A stretch of DNA of 64,000 nucleotides from Pyxicephalus adspersus (lineage: Eukaryota; Chordata; Amphibia; Anura; Pyxicephalidae). Under the pieces are notes generated by a model. That model did no database searches, was not told the DNA's origin, and saw only the letters and a program-made list of their open reading frames with translations. This document shows, one piece after another, positions 31,493 to 43,938 of this stretch (positions are counted from its first letter, which is position 1; the number at the start of each line of letters is the position of its first letter). The position numbers were made by a program, and so were the translations under genes. The stretch covers positions 161,792,106-161,856,105 of the forward strand of contig NC_092858.1 in assembly GCF_032062135.1 (NCBI RefSeq), in the 5' to 3' direction.

Positions 31493-31829
31493 CAGGGGTG
31501 TCAAACTCAAATACACAGTGAGCCATAATTTAAAACTTAGACAAAGTTGGGGGCCAAACTTAAAACTGAAATAGCACCGCTACTACAATTCCCTGCGTCA
31601 AGAAAACAGTCCAATGTGGGGCCACACATAGGCAGAGAGGCCGCTGGGCTATAGACGCGAGTGATGTCGGGAATTGTAGTAGCGGCGCTATTTCAGTTTT
31701 AAGTTTGGCCCCCAACTTTGTCTAAGTTTTAAATTATGGCTCACTGTGTATTTGAGTTTGCATATCATATTTAGAAATCCTTTGTGGGACAAAAAAAAGG
31801 AAGTTGCGGGCCAGAGTTTGACACTCCTC
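31493..31829. mobile_element. hAT-like fold-back element, family 3, with 92-bp arms
   Basis: Terminal repeats CAGGGGTGTCAAACTC and GAGTTTGACACTCCTC (inverted), flanked by gtataaat and atataaat, an 8-bp target duplication with one difference. Inside, 31502-31593 and 31669-31760 are near-perfect inverted repeats around a 75-nt spacer. Confidence 0.8.
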
Positions 31830-33756
31830 ATATAAATGGATCTTTTTAAAACTAATGTTGGACAGATTTGGTTGGATTTTGGTGCAGAGTGAAATGTCCT
31901 ATTTTTGATGAAACTGTACAAAATTCTGTTCAGATTCCAGAAGATATATTGATATCAACCTAATTGATCCATTACATCAATGAACTGTATCATGTGACTA
32001 AAGTTACTCAGTGTCAACAAATATTTTAAAACTGTCTATTATTATAATAAGGAGATGGTATTGATTTCTATTAAGTGAGTTGGTGTTTGGTTATGTTGCA
32101 AATAATAAATATTAGTAATAGAACTTCATGATGAAATGAAGTGATGGTTGTAAAATACAGGACTTGTATAGTGTTGAATGAAGTGTAGATGCTGCTGTGG
32201 GTGGGGGAAGGGAAAAGGTCATCCATTGGAGCTGATTTGCAAGTCCATTAGTGTATGTGTTGTTCTTCTACAACATAAAGACAATGCACTACTTCATCAC
32301 AAAATTCACACAGCACGTGGCAGGAAACACTTGCTAAGTGGCGTACATATAAATGCATATTGTTCCCTTTTGGTGCTTGTGTAGGAGCTTTCAGATTGCA
32401 AACAGTTCCATCATAATTGGATTTGTCTTTTGACTTGCATACACATACTGTAATTATCCTAATTTTTATTTATTTATATAGGCTTAGCATCCATCACACA
32501 GCCAATTTGGTCAAGATATTTGATCCCATGAATTGATTTTTTAAAAAAGCTGGGAAGATAAAATTGTTTGAGGTTACCCATAGCTCTAATGTTGCCAAGA
32601 TAGACCTGGCTTTTGGTGCTTTTAGTTCAGAGCTCAATGCAACCTTGACCACTTCTGCACATGTTGTACCTTTATGCAAAATTACAACAGGGTCCATAGG
32701 TGCCAATCAGATTTCAGACTGTTTGGTGAAGACAATATAATGAGCCCTGGCTTTTGATTTCTAACGTAGATCAGGACATAAAAGAACTACAGGATTGACT
32801 ATGTAACTATGAATTTCTCTTACATTATAAACATTAGGCATGGGGCGTTTATCAGTGCTACTGGCAGGCAACTGATTGCTGTGCAACTATTTAGTTCCAA
32901 ATCAGCCACACAGGTTGGAAATTTCTTATATTACTTATTGAAATTTGCTTATATTACTTCTTTATGGAGAGTATTGCTTAATATAATAGAACCACTCCCC
33001 CTCTCCCCCTTGCCATATACAATTTAGGCCCTGTTACAGCGGTGACATATAGACAGGGCAGTCCCTGAGCCACGCTTTCTGTTTTTCACATTGTCAAAAG
33101 CACTAAAAACCAAATAGCTTTAAGATCATATTAGAAGCCAACATGTTATATTACCCAGGACTCTTGTACTGCAGGACTACTGGGAATTACATGGCCCACA
33201 GTCAACTCATAAAGCTGCAGCTCTCAAAGTTTCAGAACTGCTTTCCTGACTCTCCTTTTAAGAAAAAGGGTAAAGGATTGGGTTAATAACATCTTTTCCT
33301 GTACTTCTGGCAGAGGAGTCAGAGGCGGGGTCCAACTGGAAGCAGATGCTCGGCAAAGTGGCGGCTCTTATGGTGAATAGTACAGCAGCTCCACTGAGCT
33401 CTGCTGAAATATATGGGAGTCCTGTATGTCGCTCACTGCAACCAACTTTTTAGCATTCTAACATCACTGTTCTTTTTTTGGCAACCTAATAAAAAAAAAT
33501 CACCCAGTTCTTGGCTTTCTTGGAGGGAAGAGCCGCAGTTCTAGGAAATGGGAACAGTGAGGCTTTTTCAGCTTGTACACTGAACGTTTCTACGTGCAAC
33601 CTGACCATTTTGCACAAGCTGCACCATCTCCAATACAGAGCCCGGCCTACTGATAATGTTAACTGCTAGGCTTCAGGTACTTTTTTTTTACTAATACAAT
33701 AATTTATGGTAAAGGATAAACAAAAAAATGGTTTACAAAGTAGAGTAATTTACAGA

Positions 33757-34246
33757 NNNNNNNNNNNNNNNNNNNNNNNNNNNNNNNNNNNNNNNNNNNN
33801 NNNNNNNNNNNNNNNNNNNNNNNNNNNNNNNNNNNNNNNNNNNNNNNNNNNNNNNNNNNNNNNNNNNNNNNNNNNNNNNNNNNNNNNNNNNNNNNNNNNN
33901 NNNNNNNNNNNNNNNNNNNNNNNNNNNNNNNNNNNNNNNNNNNNNNNNNNNNNNNNNNNNNNNNNNNNNNNNNNNNNNNNNNNNNNNNNNNNNNNNNNNN
34001 NNNNNNNNNNNNNNNNNNNNNNNNNNNNNNNNNNNNNNNNNNNNNNNNNNNNNNNNNNNNNNNNNNNNNNNNNNNNNNNNNNNNNNNNNNNNNNNNNNNN
34101 NNNNNNNNNNNNNNNNNNNNNNNNNNNNNNNNNNNNNNNNNNNNNNNNNNNNNNNNNNNNNNNNNNNNNNNNNNNNNNNNNNNNNNNNNNNNNNNNNNNN
34201 NNNNNNNNNNNNNNNNNNNNNNNNNNNNNNNNNNNNNNNNNNNNNN
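33757..34246. other. Assembly gap
   Basis: A 490-base N run. Confidence 0.99.
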
Positions 34247-35473
34247 CCTGTTTATCAGCAAATGTACATATCCTTCAACAATATCTGCACACTCATGGCT
34301 ATGTATGAGCTATACACTAATAGCTTTCCTGAAATGGTTACATAGTGATAAAAAAGTCTAAATACTTTCTAGAGAAAATGCTGCACAAGGTTCCCGCTTC
34401 TTCTCCCCATGTGACCAAACGCCTAGAAATTGGTCATGTGATCTTGGTGATATTGAATAAACACTGTTTACACTCGGTTTCCTGTAGCAGAGGCTTAAAG
34501 AGCAATAAACTCTTCATTCTCCAAATGTGACCAACCATCCTGCAACTATCAGAATAATTGAAAGGTGAATTCCAACTGGCATCTATGGATTATAGAACTT
34601 TTGACATATATCAATCTGCAGCAACCAGAAATCATCCATTGGCAATATATTGAAAGCTGCTAGGTGGTAAAAATATTTAGGGACTGGCCTAAAATGAAAA
34701 CCCAGGGAACAGAATATTCATATATATTAATTTGTATCCACTTCTGGAGAAGAGGAGCACAACCACACCTGCTGTCATGCAACTGTAAATCTACCTATTA
34801 AGATCCTGTTTGATCATTTAAAAATACCTAGAATTGTCTATAAATTTCCATTGACACCCATTTGGCAGACGGAATGGATAATCTTACAGGTAGCGATGAC
34901 AGACTGCGCCGATCTTGGCATGCTAACCACCTGAATGTGTCATGCACCTGTACATACCAAGTGCATTTTATTGGCATTTATAGGGCATTATAACATTTTG
35001 GAGGAAAAGAGATTGGCAAGTAAAAGCGAGTAAAGGGTAATTTCATGACATAACGCGTTACTGGAAAAAAAAAGAGATTTTATCCCTGGGGGCATCTCAT
35101 CTTTTTGTTGTAATTTGGAAATGGAGTTGCCTAATTTTTACAACAATTTGATACGTATCAGATGCTTGCAAGCTTCTGAGAAACATGACAGGGCATTATC
35201 TCAGGACGTGATGCCAGCTCTGGATAGAGTAACTGAGCCTAAAGTATGGAGATTGTGGGCTAGGAATACCAATATATCAGAGACAATATCTCATATTGAC
35301 TTTCAAAGGAACATTTAAAGAGTAGAAGCGGGCCTTAGTTGTGATTTTTCCATGTAGTATCACAGAGAGCTTCATATTTTAAAGCAAATATATATATTCT
35401 TTGATCTTTTATCACATTGTAGTTCCTAATTTATTGAAGAGAGGAACCTGTGCTCATGGCCCAAGCAGGTAAA

Positions 35474-35583
35474 TTGATATGGTCCAAAAAGACTCTGAGT
35501 ATCCTTGGGTATGCTCAAGGTTAGGACATTGGTATGGTCCAAAAAGACCCTGAGCATTCTTGGGCATGCTCAACGTTAGCAGC
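35474..35583. repeat. 55-bp tandem duplication
   Basis: GGTCCAAAAAGACTCTGAGT at 35481 is repeated as GGTCCAAAAAGACCCTGAGC at 35536, with matching flanks (CTTGGGTATGCTCAAGGTTA / CTTGGGCATGCTCAACGTTA). Two units only. Confidence 0.85.
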
Positions 35584-38158
35584 TATAGCATTCCAAAGGC
35601 TCATATCACATTTTGCTTTTATTATTTTTATACTGGGTGCTACTTAGGTGTGCCACACAGCACAGCCGATGGGATGGGACAAATTTTTCAATATGCAACT
35701 ATTGTGAGGGGAGCAGGTCCGAAATTAAAGGAGTTTGCAAGTGGCAAAAAAGTCCAGGGCCACATGGATCAAGTGAGTTCCTAAAAAGTAGGAACCATTG
35801 GAAACTTTTTTCACACTGGTACCCAAAGTGTGTCAATAAAGGGTCAAGTTTGTTCTTTGAAATAGAATTCAATGGATTCCTGTGGCCCTGCATCACAGAA
35901 TGGTTGGTATTCCAATACTAACCAATGTATAACAATGTTGGCTCTGATATTTAAATTGTGCTGATAAAATAACACATGATCTGACGTTAGGGGTCACACC
36001 ATCTTTGAGTGATGTTTTTTTCTTCTTTTTAATACCAAGTGTTTGGTACAGTGTAATTCGCATGGACTATGTCTCTAAAGCATCTGCTTCATTTGTCTGG
36101 GCAAGTTTCTGATTTGTTACACTACAAAATGTGCACAAACTGTACTTACACGGTTGTTAAATCTAACCTAGCTTCCATTCCAACGTGACATTTCTTAGGT
36201 TCCCGTCGACACCCGTTAACCATCCCAATGTGTCAGGCACCTGCTTTTCTGGGAAGCACTGTTGGCCTAATTGTTTAAGCAGAGATATCTGCTTTGAGCC
36301 AATTTTTTTTGCCGGTATAGGTCATGTATGCCAACAGCATCTAGAACAGCCAAATCATATGCTGTATGTATTTGCAATTAATTACCAATTCTTGAAAGAT
36401 ATCTATATATAAAGAGAAAGAGGGGTGTTAAGTTATTTAAACCCCTACTGTAATAAAGCATAAAATTCCTGGATTCAATGATATCGCCTACAGTCATTGA
36501 GTCCCCTTCCAGTGTTTCCATTATTTCTGCACACTAATGGTCAGGCGGCTCAAGCAGACCTGCATCCTTCGCTGCTCATGTGCAAATAGCCGCAGACACA
36601 TGCAACTGATATTTTTTACATTTCAAATAAATTTGCATTGCTGATGAAGAAGAATGGCTTGCAGATCACAATACTTCAGATTCTTTTCATATTGTTGATT
36701 TTACATTTTAACAAATGACACATAGGGACAAATATATATCAAAATCCTTGTTAATATTATAATTAACTTATTTAACCTATTCAACATGAACTTTTTATTA
36801 GAAGTACAAAGGAATTTGCTAATTTTGTATAATTTGAATAGTTTTAATAATTCCGTTCCACCTTAAATGAGGACACGCAGTACCACAATCAGACACCAGG
36901 TGTCACTGTTGTATAAGACTTTTGCCTTGGCATTGCAGAAAGAGTGAGCTCATCTAATTGTTTCCTACCTGTGCCTTAAAAAAACACATTTTTGTACTTT
37001 TTACACTTTGCAAGTTTCAGATGTGTTCCAGCCGGCTTACGTCACATCCCAGAATCATCTGCACAAAGGCTGACAGCAATTCAACTTCAAACACATTGGC
37101 ACTGTCTTGCAATATTTGCTTCTAACAAAGGTGAGAACTTTTCAAGATGTGCAGTCTGAGGGTCCAGAGGGGCAGCGGGGGCATAAAGACGTCACCACTC
37201 TGACCCTGGATTGTCGCCGCAGGATGGCAACCCTGTAAATATTGAACACGGGTCAGTTGGCCTTTATTTGCAAAGATTGACTAAGCAGGAAAAAAAAAAT
37301 CCTCAGCAGCCTAAACAAAATATAATGTTGCTGGGAGACTGGGAAGGTGAATAGCAAGAGGGGGGAAGTTCAGGCACTGAAGCCAAAAATTCATTTACAT
37401 TAATTGTCTCATATAACTTTTTTTTTTTAAAAATAAAATAATAAAAAAGTTGCATGAATGGTTTTATCTGTTTTTTAAATTCTGTTAAGACAATTTTGTA
37501 ATTCAGGTGCTCCTTGCCAGACAGCACAGCCAGGTCTTCTCTGCATTATAATGCAGTCTGGTTCAGGACCTGCCCCTGCCCGCAAAGTTGCCATCAGAAA
37601 TTTCTGGACCTTATACTCAAACTTTTTGGGCCCCCCTCCCTCATATCTAAAATTTTGCTGCATTTATCAAAAAATCAGGGCCTGGCACACAAATACCCCT
37701 TGTCCCCTCCCTTACCCCAATGGCAGCCCTGCCTGTCAGCTCATTGGTCAAATAAAGGGCAGCAGCCCCCCCCCAATGAGATTAGCCCTCTGCCCTTCTC
37801 CCCCTGGTTATATGTTCCCTATGAAGGTTTGTGAAGTTTTCTGGCAGTGCTGTATAATTTATTTATTAATGTAATAATTATGTGCCTTAAATAAATAAAA
37901 TGGATTGGTTGATAAATTACAGTGGTCAGGGAGTGTTCTGATTGGTTGATATCTTATTACACTTGTGCATTTTCTTTTTTTATTTCTGTTTCTTTTATTA
38001 TTATAGTATATTGAATGTTAGACATCAAATGTTCTGTTATAAAAATCCAATTCCTCGTCCCTAAAATCATAAAACAGGGATAAGAACAAAAATCCATTTA
38101 TAGTGAAGCAAGAAAATCACTGCAACTACAGCTTCTATATATTATATTTATATGTCAA

Positions 38159-38172
38159 GCGCCATCTGTTGG
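38159..38172 (-). promoter_or_regulatory. CTCF-like motif
   Basis: The minus strand reads CCAACAGATGGCGC, matching the vertebrate CTCF core CCASYAGRKGGCRS at all but one position (A for S). Confidence 0.4.
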
Positions 38173-38869
38173 TGAAAACTGGGATTTTCAATGTTACCAT
38201 TTAGGTTCTGTACAGTAGTAGTGGTGGAAAAGTTCCACATTGGATTTGATTCCAACTCTGATTGGAGATATTCTAATGTCAAATTGGAACTGGGAATTTG
38301 AATAATTCCAGTTCTGATCCAGCATTACTGAGCCATTCATTGATATATATAGTATGGCTTATTAAAAATACCAATTTAAACTTTCCAAACAGAATTGTTG
38401 GAATTTTACTATTCTGAGCACTGGTCCAGTATAAACATCATTGGACCCAAAAGGCTTAAATAGGCTAAGTGGTCACTCATCATGGCCCAGCACCAAAATT
38501 TCTGCCCCCTACATAGAAGTAAGTTTTTTTTGGATGTTTTTTGGGAAGTTTTGAAAAGGGTGTCACCATGTTACCTATGTACCCACTGGGGTGATTAAAC
38601 CCCTATTTCTTAATCGTTTTTGTTTGTTTAATTTTATTTTACTGATACAAAAACTGGGGACAACCCTAAATTTTAGAATTTCTCCCAGGCTTCCAATACA
38701 GAATAATGCCAAACCGGTTGCGGAATTTGCCCTGCAGTGCCAAACCTGATAATTCCGCTCTTACCAACTTTATCTGCATTGAGTATATTGTCATTGAGCA
38801 TGTTGTCATGTCAGTATGTTCTTCAGTGCTTGAATGGGTTTCCTCCCTCCAGGCTCTACATGCCTGCCC

Positions 38870-38975
38870 CAGGAACAATTAGATTGTAAGCTCCTTTGAA
38901 ACAGCAAAGGTGACTGTGCACTGTACAATACCAAATGGCTTTATATGTTTTTTTAATATTATCGATTATTTGTCC
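38870..38975 (+). mobile_element. LINE tail-like fragment
   Basis: CAATTAGATTGTAAGCTCCT, then GCACTGTACAATACCAAATG and GGCTTTATATG resemble the AGATTGTAAGCTC tail of the LINE family above, in plus orientation and more diverged. Confidence 0.4.
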
Positions 38976-39113
38976 AAAAATAATTAGGTGCTACAACTAG
39001 GGTTTGATATGCGGATTCATTAGATTTGTGTCCTGGTTCTGCAAATCATAAATGTGAAAACCTGATTTTGTGTTTCATACATTCTCTATCATGCAATATT
39101 TTCTCCAATCTGT

Positions 39114-39127
39114 CCACCAGATGGCAC
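39114..39127 (+). promoter_or_regulatory. CTCF-like motif, full consensus match
   Basis: The plus strand reads CCACCAGATGGCAC, matching every position of CCASYAGRKGGCRS. It faces away from the motif at 38159-38172. Confidence 0.45.
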
Positions 39128-39278
39128 TAAAGGATAATTTTTCCAATTGATACAATATTTAGAGTATTAAAAGAGTAAAAATATATAATAACTAAGTAAA
39201 CACAAATTGATCTATATTATATGACAGGTAGGCTTCATATGTACCCTAAAGGAATGTCGAGTTTGGTAAGGTGACTCA

Positions 39279-39430
39279 TATTATTATTATTATTATTATT
39301 AATATTATTATTATTAAACAGGATTTATATAGCACCAAATATTACGCAGCATTGTATATAAAATAGTGGTTGCAATGACATCCAGATACAGGTAATGACA
39401 CTGGAAGGAGGTCCCAGCCCAGAGGTGGGG
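39279..39430 (-). mobile_element. LINE 3' end with (ATT)n tail, copy 1
   Basis: A plus-strand (ATT)n run followed by AAACAGGATTTATATAGCAC, ATTACGCAGCATTGTA, GTTGCAATGACA. On the minus strand this is a truncated LINE end finishing in (AAT)n. Confidence 0.6.
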
Positions 39431-39914
39431 GAAGCAGCACACACATATTGCAGTTAATCCTGGGAGTTATACTTGTGGTGGTACCAGAGTCATTATTACC
39501 ACCAAAGCTGACAAAGTCTTCCTATTATTGCAAAGCCTGGACTTTTCATGTACGAGTTTTTTATTATAAGACTTCAAGAGTCAGCTTTATATGAAACGGG
39601 AGATATGAACAGTATTTGGAGAGTGCCACTTATAAGAAATTATTCAGCCACAAAATAGTCCATATTTAATAATCTTTTTTTGACATTGTGAGAAAACTAG
39701 GTAACTTCATTGTATGTGTTACAGTTACAGTCACTACATGCCGAGAGCAAAAAGCTAGTAGTTTTTGGCACGAGGTTCCTGGCACCAAGAACAAGAGTTT
39801 ATACAGTAGCCCAGCTTGTTAGAATCTGACAATGTGTCTTTTATGCTTAAGCAACTCTATTGTAGCCTTCCCCCAGCTAAACACGTAGGCTATGTTCAGA
39901 CTTTTTGTATCTTA

Positions 39915-40454
39915 CAATGTATGAATGCTGCACCCAGACTTTCTTCAGTAGTTCTCTTCATTGGCTTCCATTTCACCTTAGAATCAAATCCAAGCTCCTG
40001 TGCTTTGCCTTTAAGTCCCTCCACAGTTTTTGTCCCACTTAATTTTCTGACCTGATGGAAAAATACTCCCCCAGCCGCTCTCTTCACTCCTCCAATGACC
40101 TACTAATGACTTCCTCACTCATAACCTCCTCACATGCATGGCTCCAAGACTTCTCTAGAGCTGCCCCAACTCTCTGGAATGATCTTTCCCATCCTTTTCA
40201 GCTTGCTCCTACTTTCTGCTCATTTTAAAGGAGCACTCAAAACCCATGTTCTCAATCTTGCCTACCCATCTTCTTCTGTCTCTTAAACCTCATTACTTCT
40301 CACCATTCCATATCCCCCTCCTATTGTGTGTTTCATCTATTCCCTCACCTCATAGATTGTAAGCTCTTCAGGGCAGGGTTCTCTCCTCCTCCTGCTTGTA
40401 TCTGTCTGTAATTTACCAACCCTTTTCACCTACTGTCCTAAGTGCCCAGGAGTG
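39915..40454 (+). mobile_element. LINE (CR1/L2-like) ORF2 C-terminus and 3' tail fragment
   Basis: The frame from about 39947 reads SSSLHWLPFHLRIKSKLLCF to a stop near 40036; LHWLP-x-x-RI-x-K is the conserved end of CR1/L2-type ORF2 proteins. Later frames give SRSLHSS, AWLQDFSRAAPTLWNDL, the usual RAAP-LWN-LP motif. The tail AGATTGTAAGCTCTTCAGGG is the reverse of the segment in the minus-strand LINE ends of this window. It is cut by the hAT-like insertion at 40463. Confidence 0.6.
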
Positions 40455-40462
40455 GCAACAGG

Positions 40463-41094
40463 TAGGGATGAGCGAGAATGCCTCTGGCATTGTCATGAAA
40501 ATTTCCTTGAACTTCCGATGGTTCCGCAAAATTTCGGCGAACTGATTTCCTGAAACCTTTAGAAGATCGAGGAAACTATAACAGGAGGATTCACAGGGGA
40601 TTCACAGGATTCCCTGGGAATCCTCCTGTTTGCGATCCCCGGGGTACTAGACGTAATTACCCTCTAGTGCCGTGAATCGCACACTGTTTCAATGAATGCG
40701 GCCACGGCCACATTTATTGAGAAGATCTCCAGCACTAGAAGTTATTAACCTCTAGTGCCCCGGGATCGCAGTGGATTCTCAAGACTGCAATCATTCTTGC
40801 AGCCTTGGGAATCCTGTTTGCAATCCCCGGCACTAGAGGTTAAATGGGTCAGTCAGTCAGAGAGCACCAGTGGTTTTGAATTGGAAGACTTGTCCCCATT
40901 GAACATCTCGTGCCGGGGATTGCACACTTAGCTGATCAAATAATGCAGCCAGCGCTGCATTTTTTTTTTTTTTTTTTTAAACTCAAGCTTGTTTGGCAAA
41001 TTTACACCGGTCATTCTCGCTTACAATTTCGGTAAGCAAGAACGGCCGAATTTGCTGCGAGATCAAGTTTTAAAAACTCGCTCGCTCATCCCTA
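40463..41094. mobile_element. hAT-like element, family 4 (TAGGGATGAGCGAG ends), copy 1
   Basis: Begins TAGGGATGAGCGAGAATGC and ends CTCGCTCGCTCATCCCTA, bounded by a perfect 8-bp target duplication gcaacagg (40455-40462 and 41095-41102). No transposase remnant. A poly-T run (about 40961-40979) lies inside. It is inserted in the noncoding tail of a LINE fragment. Confidence 0.85.
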
Positions 41095-41936
41095 GCAACA
41101 GGCAATAACCACTTGGTTTTCATGCAGCTCAACAAATACCAATATAGCTGAAAAATAGAAAAACCGCTACTAAGACTTCATTAACTGCTCTGAGGATGCA
41201 GGATGGGAATAATTTATCAGATTAGGATTAAATGCAGGGTGCACAATGCCATTTCTTCCAATTAATATTTGGGCTTACTTCCCTATGGTAGGATCCAGCC
41301 CGATACCAATGTATTATACCAGTGGGTGTTATGTTGGGAGAATTCCCACCCCTGGTAAGCCAACATTCTAATTACTATTATATATAGTATATAGGTAGTA
41401 AATCTACTCTAATTCATATGGTGAAGGGTCCATGGTCACTTTTGTTCAGTAGTAGCGAACTGGGGTAATAACAAAAACAAGCTGATAGGGGTTGAACTGT
41501 GCTCAATAAACAACTAAAATATTATAATTCATCAGGTTTTGCCAGCCACAAGTGACCCCACCTTGAGCAACACCAGGGGCAGATGACCGTGTATCACTCT
41601 TGGCAATGGTTAGATTATTTAGCATTTAAAATACTCGTAAATTATATAATGAACTTATTTTTTTTGTGGCTGTTATATTTGATGAATTCCAGGAGAAACA
41701 AGGTGGTCTATGCATTGTGGGCAATGCAGTGTCATATGTCTTTTTTGTATGCAAAACGTAAAACTTTTTTCATGTATTAACTCTAACAATAGACTTCTCC
41801 TATTTGTTCACTTTATTATTTGCTACATATACCAAAAAAAGTGTTTTGTTGTAACTGTTTGATAAGTTAGAAATACAAAAGTATTCTGCTCATGCACAAG
41901 GAGGGGTTATGGAGATAAGGGATTTTTATTATAAGG

Positions 41937-42118
41937 GATTATTATTATTATTATTATTATTAATAATAAACAGGATATATATAATATATATATTATAAAG
42001 CGCCAACATATTATGCAGTGCTGTACATTAAATAGGGTTGCAAATGACAGACAAATACAGACGGTGACACAGGAGGAGAGGACCCTGCCCCGAAGAGCTT
42101 ACAATCTAGGAGGTGGGA
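41937..42118 (-). mobile_element. LINE 3' end with (ATT)n tail, copy 2
   Basis: (ATT)n then AAACAGGATATATATAATAT, CAACATATTATGCAGTGCTG, GTTGCAAATGACAGACAAAT, GAGGACCCTGCCCCGAAGAG, CTTACAATCTAGGAGG. It is the longest copy and overlaps the tail of the ORF2 fragment at 39915-40454 in reverse. Confidence 0.65.
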
Positions 42119-42220
42119 TGAAGATGATTCCTTGTAATCCATCAAAAATTAAATAGGAGGGCTGGCACATACTTAGGATATGAAAGCTGTGTTATCATGT
42201 CAGAAAGATAGGAACATAAT

Positions 42221-42487
42221 TAATATAATAATAATAACTAATATTTACCGTATATAGCGCTTTACAAACTCCATAGTGATGTCACTTGCTGTCCCTCAAA
42301 GGAGCTCACATTCTAATGTCCCCACCATAGTCATATGTCATTACCACAATCTAAGATCAATTTGGAGGCAAGCTGATAAACCTTTTAGGAATGTGGGCGG
42401 AAACCAGAGAACCCGGGGGAAACCCATGCACACACGGGGGAACATGCAAACTCCATGCAAGATTTGAACCTGGGACCTAGCACTGTA
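42221..42487 (-). mobile_element. Second LINE-like 3' end family
   Basis: An (ATA)n tail then ACCGTATATAGCGCTTTACA, GGAGCTCACATTCTAATGTC, TGTGGGCGGAAACCAGAGAA, GAAACCCATGCACACACGGG, CATGCAAACTCC, GATTTGAACCTGGGACC. This block is a widespread fish and amphibian interspersed repeat; its class is uncertain to me. Confidence 0.5.
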
Positions 42488-43713
42488 AAGGATACAAGAC
42501 ACAGAAATATGTTTGGCAGAGAGATTCTAAACTTTGCCAACACCTGACTTTTGTATATTGCAAAGTGGATCAGGATAGCAGATTAGCTAAACCACAGGTA
42601 AGGCAGCTCACTGATTCCTTATAGTCCACCTTCTTATAATATAGAGGACTGTAGTGGTATATCACAAGAATATATTAATGACTTTACGCACCTTTTTCTA
42701 GGCAAATCTTCTTTATACCTTTCCATATTGTTTATTTAGTGACATACCTTGCTCTGTTTTATCACATAACATGGAGTGTCTCCGAAGAAACAATAGATCC
42801 GACTCATTAGCACTCTGGGTTTACATACAAGGAGATGAAGATCAGTAGTTTGGAGTTCCCCAGCCACTTGTTGCAAACGTCTTAAATTCAGAAGATGGGA
42901 ATTTCCACATTTAGCTTGGTCTTTACCACCTGGGGGAATTACCAGCAAATCCATGTTAAATGGCTTATTTATACTTCTATGGGTTATATTTCTTAGAAGT
43001 ATAAACTAATTATCTTCCAAGAATTACAAATTTTCTTCATAATGATATGTTGGGAATCTAGTTTAGTCTGTAAAATGTCCCAAGTAGCCCTTGTGTAAGA
43101 AAATGGAAACTACATGAAACTTTCACGTTCCCAGAATGGAAATGCTTTGTCAGGTGGACACACAAACATTGCGTCATTCAGTGTATGAGGAGTTACTTCT
43201 AAATGTGTGTATAAATTCCTGCATGTGTAGAATTGGCATTATTCCTACACGTATGGAGTATTACAGTGTGTGTGCTTGTAGAATTACACCTATATATGTG
43301 TTGTATTACTTTGTGTGTGTGGACTAATACATCCCTATGTGTGCATAGATATACCTAGCAGAGTTGACGCCTTGTGCAATAATTTTTTAATACACACACA
43401 CAGCCCTGTAGGAAAAAATGGAAGAGAAGAATAGTCCCAGAAAAGGCTTAACCATAGAGGTTCAGTGTGAAAAAATAAGGTGCCCCTGTAGTGTAACAGG
43501 GTCAAATTAATTATTTAGGAGATGAACGTAGCACATTGGAACTGAGATCTTTACAAAGTGATGGTTGGATGGTTGGATGTTCCTCCATAGGTGGTACCTG
43601 TTCAGGTACAGATGGCAGCCAATCACTGCCCTGATGTACTACTTGGGTATTTTGGCACCATTGGGCAGAAATTATTAAATAGTGGAGAACTGAGACCTAT
43701 GGATGATTTAGGG
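42488..43713. other. Intergenic, no gene seen
   Basis: Short TGTGTG-rich patches (about 43202-43350). No repeats or genes that I can name. Confidence 0.5.
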
Positions 43714-43938
43714 CAGGGCCCCCAACCCTCCGGTTGACGTCTGATGGGTGGGACGTGCACCCACAAGCAGGGTTTAGGAGAAAGATTTGTTATGGGAGAG
43801 TGGGCAGGTTCTGGTATCATGACATGACTCTAGGGTGAAATTTCTTCCCCTTTGAGTCACACACGGCTCCCCTCACATCTGCGGTGTGAAGTCATTGCAT
43901 TTAGTGGTTCAAGAGCCTTAAAAGGTTGGGGACCACTG
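43714..43938. mobile_element. hAT-like MITE, family 6, with perfect target duplication
   Basis: Ends CAGGGCCCCCAACCCTCC and GGTTGGGGACCACTG (inverted CAGTGGTCCCCAACC). The 8-bp target duplication atttaggg is exact on both sides (43706-43713, 43939-43946). Confidence 0.85.

Larger units (their letters stand above)
31830..38158. other. Upstream intergenic, no gene seen
   Basis: Holds one gap and the 55-bp duplication. A GC-richer patch at 33290-33620 and another at 37140-37240 have no coding signature. No ADAMTS-family exon was found on either strand. Confidence 0.55.

Noticed and set aside
36893..36910. Possible third CTCF-like motif (ACACCAGGTGTCACTG)
   Set aside because: Departs from the core at several positions (GTC instead of RKGGC).
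42460..42477. tRNA B-box-like GATTTGAACCTGGGACC
   Set aside because: Part of a LINE-like repeat; no A box or cloverleaf could be drawn.
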